Numbered from the stretch's first letter, positions 1 to 15,300 are shown. The stretch is 64,000 nt of DNA from Holothuria scabra (GCA_037179385.1 CM074187.1:48828879-48892878), one strand, 5' to 3'. A program made the numbers and translations. Notes: a model not told the origin generated them from the sequence alone.

Positions 1-152
1 ACTCGCTGCAAAAGTGTGCGGGGTGGGGTAAATGTGAAAACCAAAGGTAAATTTAAAATTGTTTTTTATGAAAAGAAAAATGTGCTGTTCTGCTAATCCA
101 AGGTAGACTTAAGGTTAAAAAATCGTTGTTGATTCTTTTGTTTAATTTACAG

Positions 153-334
153 ATTGTGGTGGTACCTTCAGGTCACCTTCTGGTACCCTTACAAGTCCTG
201 GGTATCCAAGTAATTACCCAGCAGATAATGATTGTACATACATCATAGAGACAGTCATAGGCTCTACCATAACCATCAGTTTCAGTGCTTTCCAGCTTGA
301 GAATAGTCCATCATGTACTAAGGATTCTATCACA
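153..334 (+). CDS. Exon 1 in window: CUB w1, first half
   Basis: Acceptor tttacAG, donor GTAAGT; enters in phase 1 and leaves in phase 0. It encodes DCGGTF, a [10 protein letters not shown] loop, the second cysteine in DCTYI (Tyr where CUB domains usually have Trp), and the third cysteine in SCTKDSIT. The phase 1 entry shows that at least one more domain precedes it outside the window. A decayed copy of its 5' part lies 0.8 kb downstream (977-1053). Confidence 0.9.
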
Positions 335-3300
335 GTAAGTTAACAGGGATAATGGACCTTATGTGGATAGTATGATGATGTAGTTTGTTCGTAGTTAGAT
401 GAGATTTAACAACACACCAACAGGAATGTGTTATATAGAGTCAAGTACAAAGACACAAAGGCAACATTTAAAGGGCAAGGGCAGTCATCCCAAATTGAAG
501 TGGTGTAGTAGACTGTCCAGTTTCATGATTGGCTGTTGGGAGTCATGTGACAACATTTTCTCTCTTCAAATGTGAGATTTACTATAAATAACTGTTTGGT
601 TTACCTTGAATAGGCAATAGTAAAGTCATGAAATGTAATGAAAGATACTTTGAAGAGAAAAAAGACGAAAATTGTGTTATTTAGCTATTTCTTCAAAATA
701 AGTTTGGGGGTGGGGGGGGGGACTGCTCTTTACCTTTAAATATGGTTCAAGTCTAGTTTCAAATAGAGTTCAAATGTGGTGGAAGTCTTTTCCTTTTACT
801 CATACTCACCTCAATGACAGACAGAAAATACCATTGACATAATTCTACAAACCCAGCATACAGGGCGGGATATTATGATGTAATGGGGTACTATGTAGTA
901 GAACTTTTCAATATGGTATTTTTGTGACATGGCGTAATGTGATGAACTGTAAGTTCAGCCTTGAATTTGGTTACAGATAGTGGTGCTACTTTCAGGTCAC
1001 CATCTGGTACCTTTACAAGTCCTGGGTATCCAAGTAATAACCCAGCAGATAATTGACTCAAAATTTCCTAGACTTTGATTCATGATTCTTGAGCTGTAGC
1101 GCCCTCAACCAAACAGCAACAGCTGCAACTAGACTTTGTTCCTTTTTGCATTTTATACAATAGCAGACCAGCTTAAAGGGAAAGAGCAGTTGGCCGAAAA
1201 CACATGTCAGATGGAAGCGCATTAAGGCTACTATCATGAAGCTATACATTACACTGGAACAAATGTTGCCAGTGTCTATTGGGCATTGTCCAAATCAATG
1301 TATATTGATTTTAAATAAGTCAGCTTTTTACCAAAGAAATGGACTGTATCATGACCTATAGGTAGACGACTTTATTTCTTGGATGTGGGAAGGGAGAAGA
1401 AGACATGCCCCCACCTTCTTACCCCTTCTTGGCAGGTATACCTATTTACAAAAATGGCAATTAACCTATAAAACTGCATTTTATGGTTGTTATAATTCAA
1501 CTGTTGTTATGAGATCCCTGGATGTCAGACTCTGTCTTTGTATTAACCCAAAACACACATTTTCAGCAAAAACCCTGCCCATATCAAATCTTGTTACACT
1601 TTGCAGTCTGCTACACAGAAGGTTATCATAAAGGAAAAATGATGAAAAAAAAAACAGTGCAATCAATTAATAAAGAAGGAAGCCTTTGCTTCAGAGAAGA
1701 TAAAGCAATAAAGGGAATTCAACTGTATTTGATTTTCTCTATTTTCTAGATCTATAATGGGGGAGAGGAAACATCCCCTCCCCTTGGATCTGGTACCTAC
1801 TGTGGATCTTCCTCCCCTGGCACTCTAGACTCTACTAGTAACAAACTTAGGATTCGTTTTGTATCAGATGGGAGTGGTTCAGCCTCTGGATTCAGCTTTA
1901 CCTACAATACTAATGTTGAAGGTAAGTCAAATAAAAAATGTCGTAGTTAAACTTCCATTGTGTGAAGGTTTTTTTCTGTATTTTCACCTTTAGTTGAATA
2001 TGATGTAATTATACTCGCTGCAATTTGGATGGGACTGCCATTTCATAAGTGAAAATTTGCCGATGTAATCCCTATTTAATGCAGTGAGCCTGTGGGAAGC
2101 TATTAATAGCTGGGTGGCCTCTGGTTGAGGACACCCTTTGTAGTCCTCTTCCTGCTTGCCTGTTGTGTTTTAAACATGTGTAGTGCATTACCTAAGAAAA
2201 GGGTTACATCTGTCACTTATTAGCCATCACCCAAAGTTACATCAAAAGAGGTAGAAATGTTCCCTATTTATCTGAAAATGTTAATCCCTTCCAAATATTT
2301 TGACTTCTGGAGAGTTTATACCCTGACCTTTCTTCTTGAGAATACAACATAGACACCATAGTAGATCAAAGGTGGTGTGGGGTGTAACTGGTATCTGAGT
2401 TTGTTACGTGATCTGCGCCCTCGAGTGATCTGTGCACTCAATTCATTGTGCTCACATTGTGTGAAAAGCAATCAGCACGTACTTGATTGGCCTTTTAGCT
2501 AACCCCAAATGTTACTGAACTTTCTGTGTACTGGTATTTGGTATATCTGGTATCGTCAACCAATCATTTAGATGTGAAACCTGACTTTATTAAGTGTCTA
2601 TATAGCAGTGGCATAGCCATGGGAAGGGGGGGTTTAGAACCCCCCATGACCCAACCTTGTAATGGGAAAAACACCTAACATAGTGGTTCTTTCTCTCTAA
2701 CCTTAGTCTTTGCCCTCATTTTGTGCCCCCAACCCCCCCATGACCCAACCCCCCCCCCCTTACCATGACCCAATCCTGGCTATGCACCTGCTTTATAGTG
2801 TGCTTCATTTGCTTCTTGTGTTGATAAGGTGTTATTAGGCAGAGAAGAAAGATGTTTCAGAAAGTAAGAATGAAAGTTTCATCATGTTGTGAGCTCCCTC
2901 CCTGTTGGCCATCCTATTACAATCTTTGTTTGCAGCTTTACCAGAGTTAAAAGCTTTATTTGCAAACCATTCAATTCAAATACATACATGCTGAAAAAGC
3001 CATGAATGGGGTGAAAGCCAGGGGGCAGTGCAATTGGGGTTGTTTGGCCAGGGGTCAGGGCCGTTTAGGGTTGTTTGGCCTGGGGGCATGGCAATTGGGG
3101 GTTGTTCGTGCATTGAAATGGGGAAGTAAAATATCTTGCTGGCATTGATCAGAGAGTGACACCTCCCCCTTCAAATTGAAATGACAATGGTAAGGATGCT
3201 TTTATATTGATATTTGCTTTTGTACTCTCATTTCACAGCATGTGGTGGAGATATTACCCTTTCAGAATCACTACCATCTGGAACACTGACATCTCCAAAC

Positions 3301-6300
3301 TATCCGTCCAATTATGATCAGAACACTGACTGCCAATGGACTATCAGCTCCCCAGCAGGGACCTTTATAGAAGCCACATTTGATCCAAATTTTTACATTG
3401 AACCTCATTCTTCGTGAGTCTTGGTTCAAATTTTTATGTAGCATGATATTTAAAATGGCTGGTAAATAAGTTTGAAGATATTGGAAGACATGACTTCTAG
3501 TGCTATATGAGAACTTGAATGAAACTTGAATTGTTTGGTCACAGGTGCTATTGCTGTGCTATATGTCAAGTTAGCAGTGTATGAGAGATGTTGCAGATAT
3601 TGATTTTTGCACATGTATGGTGCAGGTGTTATGTGTAATATGCATTTGGTTTGTTGTTAGGTCTGACATGTTGTGTTGGTGTGATATGTTGTGCAAGTTT
3701 CCCACATGTGCAGCCTTTCAGGTGTGTTTAGTTATACAGTCTTACAGGTATGGTGTGTTGTGCAGGTGAGGTATGATGTGCAGTTTTGATATAATGTTCA
3801 GATTTGGTGTTGTGCAGGTATTACATGTTATGTAAGCTTGATATGTTGTGAAGGTTTGTTGCATTGTTATAGGTTTGACATTTGTAGGCATGATTTTTAG
3901 GTTTGGTGTATTGTGCAGGTGTGGTTTGTTGTGCAGTCTTGCTGGTATGGTGTGTGGTGTAGCTGTGGTATGCTGTGCAGTTTTGATGTGTTGGTCAGGC
4001 TTGGTGTTTTGCAGGTTTTACACATTCTGCAGGTTTAAAGTGTTGTGTAAGTTTGACTTGTGCAGGTGTGATGTGTAGGTTCGGTGTATTGTGCAGGAGT
4101 ATGTTGTGCAGCCTTGCATGGTATGGTGTATTTTGCAGATTTTGTATGTTGTGCAGTTTTGATATGTTGTTCAAATTTGATGTTGTGCAGGTCTTATGTG
4201 TTATGTAAGCTTCATATTTTGTGAAGGGTTTGCATTAGGCATAAGCTACCTCTATGTTGTCTGGACAATGTTTGTTTACATAATTCATTATGCTTCAGTG
4301 GCAGCACAACCAGCCTACATGTGTCCAAAAAGATAAGCCTATTGTCCTGGTCTGCTGAGGCAGCTCTGGTTGCAAACTTGGCTTGCACTGAATAAACAGT
4401 CTCTGCCTTTATGAATGAGGTTTTCAATGGGACTCTTTGTTTACATAGTGCTGGACATGGCAGCTACTATTGACAGAAGTCGGGTTGACCTTGCTGTTAC
4501 ATCACTTTTTGAACAAAAAGTGGGGTGTCGGGTATAAATTGTATAGAGGCAACCTTATGCCTAATGGTTACATTGTGTATAGGTTTGACATTTGTAGGTG
4601 TGATTTGTGTACTGTGCAGGTGTAGCTTGTTGTGTAGCTTTGCTGGGATGGTGTGTTGTGTAGGTGTGGTATGGTGTGTAGTAATGATATGTTGTTCAGG
4701 CTTGGTGTTATGCAAGTTTTACATATTGTGCCAGTTTATAGTGTTGTGTAAGTTTGACTTGTGCAGGTGTGATGTGTAGGTTTGGTGTATTGTGCAGGAG
4801 TGTATGTTGTGTAGCCTAGCATGGTATGGTGTGTTGTGCAGGTGTGTTATTTTGTGCAGTTTTGATATGTTGTTCACGTTTGGTGTTGTGCAGGTCTTAC
4901 ATGTTATGTAAGCTTGATATTTTGTGAAGGTTTGTTGCATTGGGAATAGGGTGCCCATTCCTTCATGACAGAAAAGGAGGGCAACCTTTGCTACTATCTA
5001 AGCAGAGTGCCACCATGGGTTGGCACGTAGCGTACCAGAAAATTTTTGGTCTTTACAAACCCCTCAGATGGCTCAAAACGGCCCTTCCCGGTGTTCTAAG
5101 CTACATGATTACAGTCGTGAAAATGGGATGTTGAACACTGTAAATTTGTGCATATCTTGATAGTATTACGAATGTGTGAGTCTCCTATATTATTCAGCTC
5201 ATATTGCAATATGTATTTCTATTGTTTACACGTAGCCTTCTAATGTACTATACACAACCTACTTGTTCATCAGATGTGAAAGGCGTGACTGATGCACATA
5301 ACACACTGCGTGTAATCTAGACTCTGGGCTGGTCCGCCCTACATATTGTTGAGAAGTTTTACAAAAGAATTTTCAAAATGGAGGAATTTTAATCTGTGGC
5401 ACGTGTGATTTGGAATGGAGGACAGGGTGCTCAAAAGCCAGATTGTCTGGCAAAAAGCCGCACGAATCGACACCGTAATTGTGTATAGGTTTGACATTTG
5501 TAGGTGTGATTTGTAGGTTTGGTGTATTGCCCAGGTGTGGTGTGTTGTGCAGCTTTCCTGGTTAGGTACGTTGTGCAGTCTTGCTGGTTTGGTGTGTTGT
5601 GCATATGTCGTGCTGTTTTGATATGTTGTTCAGGTTTGGTGTTGTGCAGGTGTTACATGTTGTGTAGGTTTGATAAGTTATGAAGGTCTGTAGTGTTTTG
5701 TAGGTTTGATGTGTACAGGTGTAATGTGTAGGTTTGTGTACTGTACAGGTGTTGTATGTTGTGCAGTCTTCCAGGTTTGGTGTGTTGCATAGGTGTTTTG
5801 TTTGGTGTTTTACATATAGATGGTGTCATGTGGAAGTTTATTGATTTATGCACCTTTTTTCTTCTTGCCTTCTTTTCACCAGGTGCCAGTATGACTATGT
5901 AGAGATACTTGATGGATCCCAGTCTACTTCAGATTCTCTTGGAAAATTTTGCGGTATCGCCCAGCCTCCCTCTGTGAAGACCACTGGTAATGCAATGTTT
6001 GTCCGTTTCAGGACAGACAGCAGTGTGGCTCATATAGGTTTTAGCCTTACCTACAGCATTGGTGAGTGGTTACAACAAATCATATTTGGGGAAGACTTTA
6101 TCAAGAAATTTGATTGAACACAATTGTTATTTTTACTTCAGTAGTCTTAAAGAAACAAACAAACAGAAAAAAAATGAAGGAAGGGAAAAAACTATTAATT
6201 ATGAGTAGAACTTTGTAAATACCTTGAATTCAATTGATATTTTTTTTTTTTTTTGGTGCAAGATTGTAAGTAAAGTAATGAAAAGTAGAATTTTACTACT

Positions 6301-9300
6301 CCATAGAAGAAAATTAATGTGTGTACAGAAACAGTAGCAACCCTTTTGTTACTTATTAAAGGGGGCTTATCCCACTGTGAGAGTTGTATATCATACTACG
6401 TATACACAGTACATATTTTCAGGGACCGCAGATTCTGTTTCTGTATGGATGCTCCCATATTTGCCTTTGCTATAGCCTAAGATGGAGCACATGTAAAAAT
6501 ATCTCCTCGTCAGGCCTATTTCATGTCCAAAATATGATTACACAGGGTAGGTTTATAAAGAGCTACTGCAGGATACAGCAGTGCTATGGCTTTGCAGGAT
6601 GAGGACAAAATTTGAAAAATTAGAGTAAGTTTCTTTTATGTAATATTTCACCGTGGACCTATTTGCCTTCATAAATCACAGCACAATGTGGGGGCCGCAT
6701 TTCCGGGTTGAGTGGAGCCATTCGGTCACCTGGTTATCCTGGCAACTACAGCAACAATGATATGTGTGAGTGGATTTTTGAAGGGCTGCCTGGTCACTTT
6801 TTGACGATAAGCTTTTCAGCTTTTAACCTTCAGCAGACCAACAATTGTACATCTGACTATGTTGTTGTCCATGATGGCCGCAACCAATCTGGTAAGCACA
6901 CTACTATACTATTAAAAGAGGGCAATCAAAGTTTGACAAGCAATACTCCCCTTTTGTTCTAGTGCCTTATTTCTTTCTGAATTGATTGTTTACCAGAACA
7001 TAGAAATATTGAAGATGTCTTCCAGGTTAGAAATGTGTAAATTACTGTTGGATAAAAATATCTGAATATCTAAAATTGTGAAAAAATGATGAAAACAAAC
7101 TCTGATTGCCACTTTAATGTGTTAACATTGATACACAGAAACAGTACTATAAGTACTTCGGACTCACAACAAAAAGCCCACATTTCCAAAAAGCTATTAC
7201 AAAGGATTGTGGGATAGGATGTTGGTGTGTGTTTTTTTTTTTTGCTATAGTGAAATGTCATTGACAAAACCAGCATGAACTAAAAGCCTATCACACAATT
7301 CTTTCTAATTGCCATTCGGAAAGAGGTCTGTTATGTAGATGAATCAGATCAGCGCTTGTGTTTAGTGACTGTAGGCAGCCATTAGTGGGGTCCATCAGCC
7401 TTAAATCGTCTTCATTTATTGTCTACATGAATTTCAATCCTTCAATTTCAGTGAAATTGAGAGAATCAAGATAAAATTCATGCAGTGTACAACCATTTAT
7501 GATACAGGTAAGCAAGAAAACTCTAAGATTAAAAGGTGATAGACCCCAGTTATGGCCGACTGAAATCAGACCATCACTTGCTGTCAGGATTCATCCTATA
7601 CCAGTAAACCATTGATCAACATAGTTGCAGAAGAATGGTACTTTATTGGATGCAAACCCAATCGAATTCCACAGTTTTCATGCAACCGATGCAATGGGGT
7701 TTTATGGAGTTCACTTAAATTCGCCCAATGGGAAAGTCTTATTCTGCCTTGCAAAATGAATATTTATAAGTCAGTTCCAATCAGCATTGAAGAAAGATTT
7801 AACTTCAAACCAAATTCTGGGGTAAAATGAAAAAGTAGTATGTCTGTTTCCAGTATTGTAATATGTGTAATGGAGAGAATTTTAACGTTGGATTCCTGCT
7901 GAGTGTCCTTTTTGATTGAAAAAAATTTTGACTCTCCCTTCCATAAATATTTCAAAAACTTAACAAAACTTTGTACTTGAAATTTGATGTTGAAATTCGG
8001 CATTTAATCTGACAGACCAGTTCACAGAGAAGGTGTCTGAAAGGGACAAGGAAGTTTCTGGGGGGGGGGAGCTTGTCCCTCTGCTGTTAATTTCTTGAGA
8101 TGCAACATTTCCAAATTTACTTCCGTGTAGTATTTTCTGTGTATATATTTTTTATTTTTCTTCTTACAGATCCACTTCTTGGTCGGTACTGTGGTTCCAG
8201 TGCCATATCTGATGTTGATACTTCGAGCAATATAGCTTACATAAAATTTGTCACAGATGAAACAGTCGCATCAACTGGCTTCTTGATTCAGTTCCGTTCC
8301 AGTCAAGAATGTGAGTGTTCTTGCATATTCATTATTCAATATGCTAATTAGTCAAATATTCTAATTATGAAAGTTTATGTATTTTAAGGGCATGTATTTT
8401 GCATTCACCCAACAGGATAGGATTTGTTTTAAATTTGCAAGTTGTCACAGCTAGGATTGTCCAATTGATATAGTATTGGCTAAGTTCCCTTACTTTGAAA
8501 TTATTTTACAGACAACTTTTGTAAGTAATAGATCAATTTTGACAGGTTTTAGATGCACAGTTGACGCATTATGTAAATATCAATTGTCTAAATTGATTCT
8601 CTGATATCCAAACATCATAGTGCTATACATGTTTTTTTTTTTAATTTCATGTTTTTTTGTTTTTGAACTTTCAGTTTTTCATGTTACCAATTTGAGTGAA
8701 TTACATTTGTTCCTTGTCTTGTTAAATTCAACATTATTTGGCATTAATCTATACTATTACTATTACAGTACTTTTACTACTACTATTGCTATCTTACTAT
8801 CACTACCACCTTGACCTTTACCATTTTCATTACTATTACTATTTTTTTTTCTTCCAGCTTGTGGAGGTGACCTCCAAACCCCAACTGGTACCTTTCAATC
8901 ACCCAGCTACCCTCAGAACTATGACCACAGTAGGATATGTGAATGGCGTATAACGGTACAGGAAGGGTTCAGTGTCAACCTGTACTTCATGGACTTGGAC
9001 ATTGAAACTGCTAACGACTGCAGATATGATTTTGTTGCTGTAAGTCTGTATCTCTGATCCTTTAAAGAACAGATTGAGTTGATGTAGAGAGTTTGGGAAA
9101 GCTGTTGGAAGTTAATAGTACATGACAACGGTTATCATTAGAATAAAAAGTATATGTTTTGAATTGAATAATTTGATGCTCAAACAAAAATTTACCATAA
9201 CAGTTGGACTCTTATTCCTTAAAATTTGTTGCAGATGATATGAGTAGGTTTTGTAGTTAAGTACAGAAGCAGCTGCAGTAAAATTTGTCAAACGTTGTCT

Positions 9301-12300
9301 TTTGTTGGCCACTGTGACAAGTTTTAATGGTTTTAATGCCTTCTATATACACTGATGGTTTTAAAGCCTTCTCTAAACACCCAGTCTTTTAGTGGCCACT
9401 GTGACAGAACTTGAGGGGTTTATTGTCTTCTTTAAACATCCACTCCTTCATTAGCCACTGTGACAGAATTTAAGGTTTTAATGTTGTCTCTAAACACCCA
9501 GATCTGTCATGGTCACATCGACAGAAATTTAGGGTCTCATTTCTTTTATTTGTTTTTCACATCAGCATACATGAATACAAACGTATAATATATATTAACT
9601 TATTTCAATAAAATAAAGTTTAACTTAGTCCACAATGATGTAAAGGAAGTAGAACAAAAAAAACCCTCACAGGCTTGGCAAAGTGTTCTACTCCCTCAAG
9701 GGACATGGAAGAAGAGGGACACAGAAGAAGTAAAAACTTAACATACTTCACTTGCCCTCTGCCCTGCTGTTTTACTGCCTTCTCTAAACATCCAGTCCTT
9801 CATTGGCCATTGTGGCAGAATTTGGGGTCTGATTGCCTTCTCTTGACATTCAGTCCTTCAGTGACCACTGTGAGAGAAATTAAGGTTTCATTGTCTTCTC
9901 AAAACATTCAGTCCATCAGTGGCTTAGTTACAGAAATTTGAGATTACATTACCGTCTCTTAATCAGTCAGGATATCATCCAGTCGCCTGTGTGACAAAAG
10001 ATTCATATTTCATTATGTTCTTGTTATCAGTCAGGCAGTCCTTCAGTTGGCCACTGTGATAGAAAATAGAGATTTCATGGCCACCTTGCCATTAGGCATA
10101 CAGTTCTTCAGCGGCCTCTGTGGCAGAAGTTTGAGAATTCTCATGTCCTGAGAATTGTCATGTGATTGTCAAAGGATTTTCTTGATAGTAGTATTAGCCA
10201 GACCAGGAATCAGGTTCTCAACTTGAAAAATTGTGAAGAATCTTTGTCTACAGAACAATAAGGATTGGAACTGATAACTCGAATGTAGTAACCAAAATGA
10301 CTGTAGTTGACCTGCATTGCTGAGAAAATGTGTCCTTGGTTTTTGAATCAATTGTCATTGGTTATTTCTCTCCACCCAACAGGTCTACAATGGGCTGGAA
10401 GATGACGCACCCTTGATTGACAGGTACTGTGGTACCGTATCACCAGACAGAGTGTCTTCTAGTGGTAATACCATGAGAGTGGTGTTTCAGACTGATGCCT
10501 CCGTGAATGGACGAGGATTCCAAGCCAGATATGACTCTCAGAACCTATCAGGTAAATTAAATACTATTTTTGTTTCCACAATGAAGTTACCAGGAATTTA
10601 TTTGTAAAAACAAGAGAAACATTGTGAAAAGTGTTTCGTTTTCAGTTAATCTTTGTTGTCATGGTTGATGTGAAACTGAATTTTAACAAACTCTATCCAG
10701 GTTCTCTCTTAAACTTTCTCCAAGGTGTTTTAATATTGTCTTCCTTCACTCCATAGTTTTAAAATTGTATCCAGTTTGATCCCTGTTTCACAATTGCTGG
10801 CAACTATCCCATTTAAAAGAATTGTCCAGAACCACATGAACATCAAAAATGTTGAAAGGGGGGGGAGGATATTCTATGCATTTTCTTGAGGTTCTAGCAA
10901 TTGCAGTTGGTTCATTTTCTACAGAGAGTGAACTTCAAGCAAGCTGGTGTGATGTCAAGGATTCACACTAGGTGGCCTTGTTTTGTTTTTCCCTTAAATT
11001 TAGTACTGATTCAGTGCAACTTAACAGGCATATAATTGATACCATAAAAGCATCATTAGCAATGGAATTTTGTAAATTATATATGCCTATGGGTAAAGAT
11101 CACATTCATAATCAATTCAAGTTCAAAACAGTAGAATATAAAATTAAGCAAAAGGACAAAGTCACCATCAATGTGAAATTTATGAGATAACACTTGCTTG
11201 CTTCAAGTTCACCTTTCACAGAAACCATGTCAACTTCAGTTGCTAGTATCTTGAGACCCAAACATGGGGAAAGAATGAAAATTTCACGAGAATGCTAAGA
11301 ATATATTCCCCTCTAATATCCCCAAAAACTATTAATTCAGGACTATTTTTTTTATCCCTATCATACTGTAGAAGACATCACAGTGAGAGCACAAATCAAG
11401 TTAAAGATGAATTCCAGCAGCTATTAGTACTAGCTAGTGAATGCGGCCATTAGTGGGGTCCTTCAGCCTTAAATCATTTTAATTTCATTGTCTACATGCC
11501 ATGCTAAACCACTATATTCAGTTAAATTGAGGAAAACAAGTCATATTTTAGTGTTTAATTATCCATCATACATTTAAGCAAAGAACTGGAAAAATTAAAG
11601 TTGATGAACCCCAGTTATGGCCAACTTAAATCAGCCCATCGTTTCACTGATCGGATCTGTCTATAAATATTTAATGTGCTTTATCTGTAACAAAAAAGTC
11701 ACCTCCATTTGCTTTTTTACTTCACACAGGATGCTTTGGTTTCTCTTCACTACAATGGTACTAATTTTTTTTAAGAGGGGAACATCATTTAACTGCAGGG
11801 GTTCCTCGAAGCAACTTTTAAAAGTACCCTCAACTCAGTTTGGCATGATAAGGGTTAGCAACCTCATTGTAACCAAACTTTGTATTCTGTATCCATGGCC
11901 CTATGAGATAGGGTGCTGCAGCCGCCTCTACCTCACCTCACCCAGATTGGCCAGAACCTTGCTGTATCAGGCACACTTCTGTGCCTCGGGGGGCAGTGAT
12001 TTTGCGCAGGTGGGGGGTCTGGAATCTGGCAAAAAATCACCACCCCTGCTGAGAGAAAGAGACCTATATGGTCATGTCTGTATCACCAAATATGTGAACA
12101 TGTGACATTTGTAAAAGCAATTGTGCATAACTATTTCTATTTTTGTTAAATCTTCAGTATGTGGCCAAACGATTCAAACAACTGCACCAAGTACCGGATA
12201 CATTACCAGTCCAGGATATCTCCAATCAAATTATTCCAACGGTCTGTCATGTGAATGGACTCTATCAAATACTGTCATTGTCAATTCGTCCCTCTTGTTG

Positions 12301-15300
12301 AGGTTTGATGACAACTGGGGACTAGAGGGTGGCTCTTGCATCCATGATTATTTGGAAATCAGAGCAGGTAAGAAAAAAGGAAATGTAGTATTTAGACTTG
12401 GCTGGATGATTTGTGTGTACTTCTTTCCACACCAATCTCTGGATCATATCCTGGTGAAACCAGTTCAAAGTTTCCAGGGTCTGGATTTTGTTTGATTGGC
12501 AAGTTATTTGTAGTCATGCTGAGAGGGTCAAATAGGTGAATAAGAATGGAATCAGGTTGTTTATTTTAGGAAGTTGTTCCATTTGGGGTGTGCAAGTTTT
12601 GAGTAGTACAAATGCAAAGCAGTGGTTAGGAGCAAGGATCCCCACCTCTCCTTGACTTAGGGGAAAGGAATAAAGACTGGGGATACGAAAAAAAAATAGC
12701 GTTGTGAGGCAAAAAGGAGGGCATAACACATAATGTGAAATATTGCCACCATATAGACATAATAAATTGAAAAAAGTACTTTAAAGTAGACATTTTTAGT
12801 GTTACATAGTTATTAAGAAATGTGACAGAGAAACTGAAGACTGAAGTCAATTAAATTAGTATGCAGAATTTTTCAACTTAAGAATGAAACTAACTACGGA
12901 GTTGGTCATTGAAACGTCACTTTAGGATAGCGATAAGTGCTCTTGCGTGTGTTTTGTTCAGGTCACTGATCATATTGACTCCAGAGCAATGGTAAGAAAG
13001 TATTCTATGTCTTGCCATTTATCTTTGACTACTATCAGAACAGACTCTATCAGTCAGCTTCCTGTTCAGCTATCTTAAAGGCAGTCATTCGTCACCCTAA
13101 AGTACAGTTTCAGTATACATATATCAAAACTCTCAATTGGTACAGCTCTTTGATTGGCATCACATTTAAACAATGCATCATAGCTAAATTACACAGCATG
13201 GGCACTGTGAGTGTCTTGATTACACATTATGGACTTGTATGGCCACTGGGACAAGCCATGAAGCAATAAACAAGGATTTTGTCTGGATAAAGATGAGTTT
13301 TAGATAAATGTGGGAGGGGCTAGAAGTTAGTGGGTTGGGAGAATTGGAACTGTTTGGGATGATGAAAATATGCCTTTAAGTTGATCAATCAAGTTAAAAG
13401 GGTTTTGTTTGAACATAAATGTCTCTGATTAACTTCCACACTGAATAGCAGCTCTTAACAAAGATAATTGCTTTAAACCAGAGAACGGCGCTTTTTGCCG
13501 TGTTTTTCACTTGTTAAGATATGAAAACATGGGTATTTACAAAGTATTAATTTAGTTTTTTCACATAACTTGCTGGTAAAATGGGGTTTATTTTTTTCTA
13601 ATGTGATTTTTAAAATTTCCACAGGCATCAACGCTGAAGCTCCTTTGATTGGTCGGTATTGTGGAGACACAAAACCTTTGCCAATAAGCAGCCCTTGGAA
13701 CACATTATTTATAAGATTTGTAACTGATAGCTCTATCGTTGACATTGGATTCAAGATGACTTACGAAGGCACAGGTGAGACACATTAAAAAATTAAACGT
13801 TTATCAGAGCTGTAACTAAGTCACTCTTTTCAAGGCAAGTCAAGTGTACTACTACACTCATTTAAGCATCTACAGCAGTGTCACAACTCTCGTCACTGTA
13901 ATATTTCTTGGGGGGGAAATTTGGCCAGAATTTTTCAAGTTGGGCAATTTGCACACTCTGACTGAAGTCATAACTTGATTGCAACTCTGCTATTAATGTC
14001 ATTTGGGTGGAAAATGGTTGATAAATTCTAATCCCCTTTGGTAATTTTGGGAAGAAGTGTACTTTCTATCTGCGTGGTGTTACGTTGAAGCACCAGATTT
14101 AGTGTACTAGGTCAGGAGTGAATTGTATTTTAAGTGTAAGTGCTGTGGCATTTCATGATTCCTTTCTTATGTAAATGAACACAGGCAAGTATGTGTACTC
14201 ACTTTGAGTGAAGTATGAACACATGCCAGGGTGTATATATACTCACTATTTATAAAGTATGAACACAGACAAGTGTGTTTGCTCTCTATGAGTGAAGAAT
14301 GAGCTCATGCGTGTATGCTCACTAGTTGTGAAGTATAAACACAGGCAAAGTATGAAAGTGAAAAAATGAAAATCATGTTTACACTGAAAATGCCATAATG
14401 TCCTGGATGCACTACCAGATTAAAATTGTGAGAACATTGCTTGACTTTAAATGTATACTGCTATCTGTAGTCCTGATATGCAAGTACAAGATGCACAGGT
14501 CTATTACCTTTCATACATGATATTGCAGTATGGAAAAGGTATGCCTAAGTGGAGTTAGATGAGATTTGTTAAATGGTGTCGACTAGGTAACAAAGTAAAG
14601 GTTAAACATGGCTTCAAACCAGTACAAGTCCTTCCCTTTAGTAGCCTCCTACTACAGGCGGCAGATAATGTGGGTATATTCTACTTCTATCATTGCAACT
14701 TTCACTAAAGAATTCAGGCAATTGTGCACCAGTGAAATATAAACACAGGCAAGTATGTCTACTCACTTTATGTAGTGTATGAGCACAGTCAAGTATGTCT
14801 ACTCACATTAGGGAAGTATGAACACAGCCAAGTTTTTGTGTAATAGTGATGAAGTATGAACACAGTAGTCAAGTGTGTATACTCACTAGTAATGATGTAT
14901 GAACACAGGCAAGTATGTGTACTCACTATTTATAGTGAAGTATGAACACAGGCAAGTATGTGCACTAGCAACTAGTTTAGTATTAACATTACAAATAAGT
15001 GCGTTTTACTGACTATGATAAAAATGATTATAAGCAACAAATTAAGTTGATTTTGATCATTTACAGATTGTGGAGGCATAGTGACTGGTTCCAGTGGAGT
15101 AATTACAAGTCCAAACTTTCCAGACCCTTATCGTAATGAGGACCATTGTGCATGGTTGATTCAAGCTCCTGAGGGGTCTATTCTATCAGTAAGCTTGATT
15201 TAAATTCATATTTGGAACAGCCAGATAGACATTAATAAAGAAATAAAACCCTTTTTGCAATTGGTTAGCACAAACATTTATACTTGATAACCTAATGATA

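Larger units (their letters stand above)
3548..5840 (+). repeat. TGTGCAGGT-rich minisatellite with higher-order copies
   Basis: The intron inside CUB w2 is dominated by diverged short units built on TTGTGCAGGT and GGTGTGTTGTGCAG. A longer block of about 380 bp (roughly 3850-4235) recurs in the same order at about 4564-4945, and partly again at 5478-5840. Two unrelated segments (4238-4561 and 4950-5474) interrupt the blocks. Several GT-rich reading frames across it are by-products of the repeat. Confidence 0.8.

Noticed and set aside
3581..4958. Cysteine- and valine-rich frames in the CUB w2 intron
   Set aside because: They are translations of the TGTGCAGGT minisatellite, and antisense frames are equally open.
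11617..12105. 162-codon plus-strand frame before the CUB w5 exon
   Set aside because: It begins in a family D MITE and lies wholly in an intron. No domain or codon pattern supports it, and a coding exon would have to replace the clear acceptor at 12157.
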